Shown: one piece after another, positions 61,214-64,000 of the stretch | Layout: each line of letters begins with the position of its first letter | Position numbering within the stretch: position 1 is the first letter of the stretch | NCBI GenBank assembly: GCA_001936135.1 | Contig: CP012818.1 | Span: 1,116,001-1,180,000 of the forward strand | Source of the DNA: Saccharomycopsis fibuligera x Saccharomycopsis cf. fibuligera | Lineage: Eukaryota > Ascomycota > Saccharomycetes > Ascoideales > Saccharomycopsidaceae | DNA: 64,000 nucleotides | Direction: 5' to 3' | The notes under the pieces: generated by a model | Databases searched by the model: none | The model's input: only the letters and a program-made list of their open reading frames with translations | Told to the model about the DNA's origin: nothing | Position numbers and translations under genes: made by a program

Positions 61214-62708
61214 TTAGTACTCCTCTTCCTCCATGCTATCAGCACCGACTTCAATGTAATCTCTTTCTAATGCAGCCAAATCTTCTCTGGCTTCATTAAA
61301 TTCACCTTCTTCCATACCTTCACCAACATACCAGTGAACGAAAGCCCTCTTAGAGTACATAAGATCGAATTTCTTGTCAATTCTATTCCATGCTTCACTA
61401 ATGGCAGTGGTGTTAGACAACATGCAAACAGCTCTAGAAACTGGTGCCAATTCAGAAGTTGCTGGCACAGATGGTGGTTCAAAGCAAATACCAATCTTGA
61501 AACCAGTTGGACACCAATCAACTAATTGAACAGTCTTTTTAGATTTAACTTGACTAACGGCATTTTGGACGTCTCTGGTAACAACATCACCTCTGTATAA
61601 CAAACAGGTTGCCATGTATTTGCCCAATCTTGGATCACATTTGACCATCTGATTACCTGGTTCAAAACAAGCATTAGTGATTTCAGCAACAGAGTTGGAT
61701 TCATGCAAAGATTTAGCCTTAGAGCTGATTGGACCATAAGAAAGCAATGGGAAGTGGATTCTTGGGTATGGAACCAAATTGGTTTGGAATTCGTTCAAAT
61801 CAACATTCAATGAACCATCAAATCTCAAAGAGGCGGTAACAGAAGAAACTGTTTGGGCAATCAAATTGTTCAAAGATTTGAAATCTGGTCTGGTGATGTC
61901 TAAGTTACGGCGGCACATATCATAGATAGCCTCGTTATCAACCATGAAAGTGACATCAGAATGTTCCAAAGTGGAGTGAGTAGTCAAAACAGTGTTGTAT
62001 GGTTCAACAACAGAAGTAGAGACTTGTGGAGCTGGGTAAACAGCAAATTCCAACTTGGCTTTCTTACCATAGTCAGCAGACAATTGTTCCAACAACAAAG
62101 AGCCTAAACCAGAACCAGTACCACCACCCAAGGAGTGGTTGAAGATAAAACCTTGTAAGCCATCACATTGATCAGCCATTTTTCTCAATCTTTCTAAAAT
62201 TGGTTCCAACAATTCTTTACCAACGGTAAAATGACCTCTAGCATAATTGTTAGCGGCATCTTCTTTCCCATTAATCAATTGTTCCGGATGAAAGAAATTT
62301 TTGTATTCACCAGTTTTAATTTCATCAATGACGTTTGGTTCCAAGTCAACGTATAAGGTTCTTGGAACATATTTACCAGAACCGGTTTCACTAAAGAAGG
62401 TGGAAAAACCTTCTTCACTACCTCTTGGTTTGGTCAAACCATCAGCCAAGTAACCATCAGGGCTAATGCCGTGCTCCAAAGAGTACAATTCCCAACAGGC
62501 GTTACCAATTTGACAACCAGCTTGCCCAACTAGAAACCGCTATTAGTACACAAATCTAACCAATAAATTAAGTTTAATAATGACCAAAACTTAAAAGAAC
62601 TCAAAAAGCCATTAGAGCAGTCTATTATTTGACACAAAAAAAGTATAACTCCAAGGGTAAATGCTAAGCGCTCAATAACTTACCGTTCAAACTAATAACT
62701 TCTCTCAT
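61214..62708 (-). CDS. TUB1: Alpha-tubulin, two exons
   Basis: Join on the minus strand 62708-62684 and 62529-61214, 446 residues. Alpha-tubulin pairs with beta-tubulin to build spindle and cytoplasmic microtubules. Exon 1 encodes MREVISLN and splicing gives [20 protein letters not shown]. The GTP loop GGGTGSG is intact in [14 protein letters not shown]. The catalytic Glu region toward the next beta-subunit ([18 protein letters not shown]) is present. The C-terminus MEEEEY is the acidic tail with a final aromatic residue, as in other alpha-tubulins. The intron interrupts after 25 coding bases, the same place as in S. cerevisiae TUB1 and TUB3. The alpha assignment also follows from MREVIS in place of the beta start MREIIH. 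A TATATA sequence near 62,880 may be the TATA box. Confidence 0.98.
62530..62683 (-). other. Intron of TUB1
   Basis: 154 bases. 5' site GTAAGT, 3' site TAG. The best branch site is TACTAAT, one base from the consensus TACTAAC. Phase 1. Confidence 0.93.
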
Positions 62709-63239
62709 TGTAATAAATATAAGTGTATTGATAACTCAGGAAGGAATGGTTTTTTTCAGATTGAGAAACAGAAATATGTTAAAAACAAATATTACAAGTT
62801 AAAACAGCTCTTGAAAACAGGTCAGTGTCAAACAACAGTCTAGCCGCTGAGCTCAAAAACGTTTTTTTTTTTTATGTATATAAGCTGTATCTCGTACTTG
62901 TTTGAGAAGGTAAAACACCTTTTTTTTTTTCTGTTTCTTTTCAGTTTTTGTTGTTGATTTGTTTGTTTACGTTTTTGTTTTGTCCTTTTGCCTGCGAAGC
63001 GTGACGTCTATGTGATCCACACATGAATATGCTTTTAATAGCGTTCAGTCACGCATTTTTGCATTATCATGTGACCTGAACATTTTTTCTTTTCTTCCGC
63101 ATTTTTTTTTCTTTTTTCCGATGATTTGTAAGACTTCAATCAAAGAAATAACCTACAAGACGAATACATATTAACTTCTCGTGATCACTTCTTAAGCAAC
63201 ACCATACACTATAGTACTATCGCACAAACAATTGCAACT
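62709..63239. other. Divergent promoter TUB1/PGA3
   Basis: 531 bases. It holds a TATA-like sequence for TUB1 near 62,876-62,884, TGACGTC at 63002-63008 and a Cbf1-type box listed separately. Confidence 0.5.
63068..63075 (+). promoter_or_regulatory. Cbf1-type E-box (CATGTGAC) between TUB1 and PGA3
   Basis: Reverse-strand match to RTCACRTG, 165 bases before the PGA3 start. Confidence 0.35.
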
Positions 63240-64000
63240 ATGGATTCTAATTTAAAGAAAGACAAAGACGAGGAGGTCTTGATAGACTCTCCACTTCACG
63301 GCATATATATACCCTCTTTCTTCATCCTATTTGGAACCCTCTTTTTTGGCTGGGACAAATTGATTTATGGTGCAGGTTTTGTTGCCATACTATTCGCATT
63401 CAGATTGGTGAACTTGAAATTTTTCAAAAACAGAAAGAAACTTGTTCCTGACAAATTCAGACAATTCGAGCTTGCTGAGCAGACTATAATATCTAAAGAC
63501 TCTGCGATATACAGATTCAAGTTGCACAATGAAGACGATTCCATAAAAATCCCGTTAGGGCATCACGTTGCATGTGTGTTTACAGACGAAGAGCTAAAAG
63601 ATCCACTCAGTGAAACCGAGAATAAAGAAGAAATAGACCCTATGGAAGAAAAAGCTACTGAAAGCAAAGAATACGTTCGCTACTATACTCCAATATCTTC
63701 CAAATATGACAAAGGCTTCTTTGATTTATTGGTCAAGTCTTATCCGGATGGCAAAGTTTCTAAGAAGTTTGCTGTATTGAACCCACATCAAAATGTCAAG
63801 TTCAAAGGACCTGTTGGAAGATTTCCAAGCGAGCAATACTTGACTCCTGACCACTGCAATACCAAAGAGAAGAAAGTTGTTTTGATTGCTGGTGGTACTG
63901 GCATTACTCCATTCTTGAGAATTATCATTGAATCACCAATGTCCATGAACTTCAAATTGCTTTATTATTCCAAGACACCAAAAGATATTTTGCTTAAAGA
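63240..64000 (+). CDS. PGA3: NADH-cytochrome b5 reductase-like protein Pga3/Nqr1, 3' end outside the window
   Basis: 253 residues are visible and the frame is open at the window end; the S. cerevisiae protein is 312. The family is ER/plasma-membrane flavoproteins that pass electrons from NADH. The start fits Pga3 rather than Cbr1: SPLHGIYIPS at 17-26, a hydrophobic pair of segments at about 22-55, and LAEQTIISKDSAIYRFKL at 78-95. The FAD motif RYYTPIS is at 147-153, DGKVSKKFAVLNP at 170-182, GPVGRF at 190-195 and the NADH motif GGTGITP at 218-224. An acidic insertion (about 115-143, Glu/Asp-rich) lies between GHHVA and the FAD motif, longer than in S. cerevisiae. The start at 63240 is the first ATG. 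Confidence 0.9.
   Translation, partial: MDSNLKKDKDEEVLIDSPLHGIYIPSFFILFGTLFFGWDKLIYGAGFVAILFAFRLVNLKFFKNRKKLVPDKFRQFELAEQTIISKDSAIYRFKLHNEDDSIKIPLGHHVACVFTDEELKDPLSETENKEEIDPMEEKATESKEYVRYYTPISSKYDKGFFDLLVKSYPDGKVSKKFAVLNPHQNVKFKGPVGRFPSEQYLTPDHCNTKEKKVVLIAGGTGITPFLRIIIESPMSMNFKLLYYSKTPKDILLK

Noticed and set aside
63240-64000. CBR1 or MCR1 instead of PGA3
   Set aside because: The HGIYIP start, the QTIISKDSAIYRFKL segment and VRYYTPISSK are Pga3-type; Cbr1 has a different membrane anchor and RSYTPTS.

Overview
The window is nuclear DNA of a budding yeast (Saccharomycotina). All 20 recognised protein genes plus one partial unknown look like yeast genes. They include kinetochore protein MIF2, PAK kinase STE20, AGC kinase SCH9, VPS34, ABZ1, PPG1, PMI40, ERS1, SDH5, MRP10, a SIR2-family deacetylase, alpha-tubulin and PGA3. 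Introns are short and near the 5' end, mostly with a perfect or near-perfect TACTAAC branch site. CTG codons are almost absent from the conserved genes (none in PMI40 or in PPG1 exon 2, one in VPS34, three in ABZ1), and the few present lie mostly in variable, polar stretches. This points to the clade that reads CUG as serine (Debaryomycetaceae/Metschnikowiaceae type, for example a Candida or Lodderomyces relative). The species cannot be fixed from the sequence alone.

Layout. 1-8 kb: the C-terminal part of an unknown Ser/Asn-rich protein (+), a spliced mitochondrial YchF-type ATPase (+) and MIF2 (+). 8-18 kb: STE20 (-), a GC-rich repeat-bearing interval, an MFS transporter (-) and a CSN7-like PCI protein (+). 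18-22 kb: an intron-bearing tRNA-Ile(AAU) (-) and SCH9 (-). 22-31 kb: almost 9 kb with a single convincing gene, a 107-residue protein with two C2H2 zinc fingers (+). 31-42 kb: VPS34 (+), HUB1 (-), ABZ1 (+), PPG1 (-, spliced). 43-50 kb: a Zn2Cys6 factor (-) divergent from an LMBR1-type membrane protein (+), then PMI40 (-, spliced). 52-64 kb: ERS1 (-, spliced), SDH5 (+), an MTF2-like protein (-), MRP10 (-, spliced), SIR2/HST1 (+), TUB1 (-, spliced) and the start of PGA3 (+).

The genes do not form one pathway. This is ordinary eukaryotic gene order with one gene per promoter. Two nutrient/TOR-linked kinase systems (SCH9, VPS34), two actors in morphogenesis or mating (STE20, PPG1) and several mitochondrial proteins (YchF-type, SDH5, MTF2-like, MRP10) are simply neighbours.

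The most unusual things are structural. (1) A small zinc-finger gene sits alone in a large regulatory-looking desert. (2) There are sharp GC-rich islands in an AT-rich background; one peaks on a divergent promoter and fades in both directions into the coding regions. (3) Many pure A or T runs of 27-41 bases occur, all outside coding sequence, one of them touching the PPG1 stop codon. (4) Three 7-bp-period tandem repeats lie upstream of STE20, two of them in inverted orientation. No transposon, retroelement, CRISPR array or rRNA gene was recognised.
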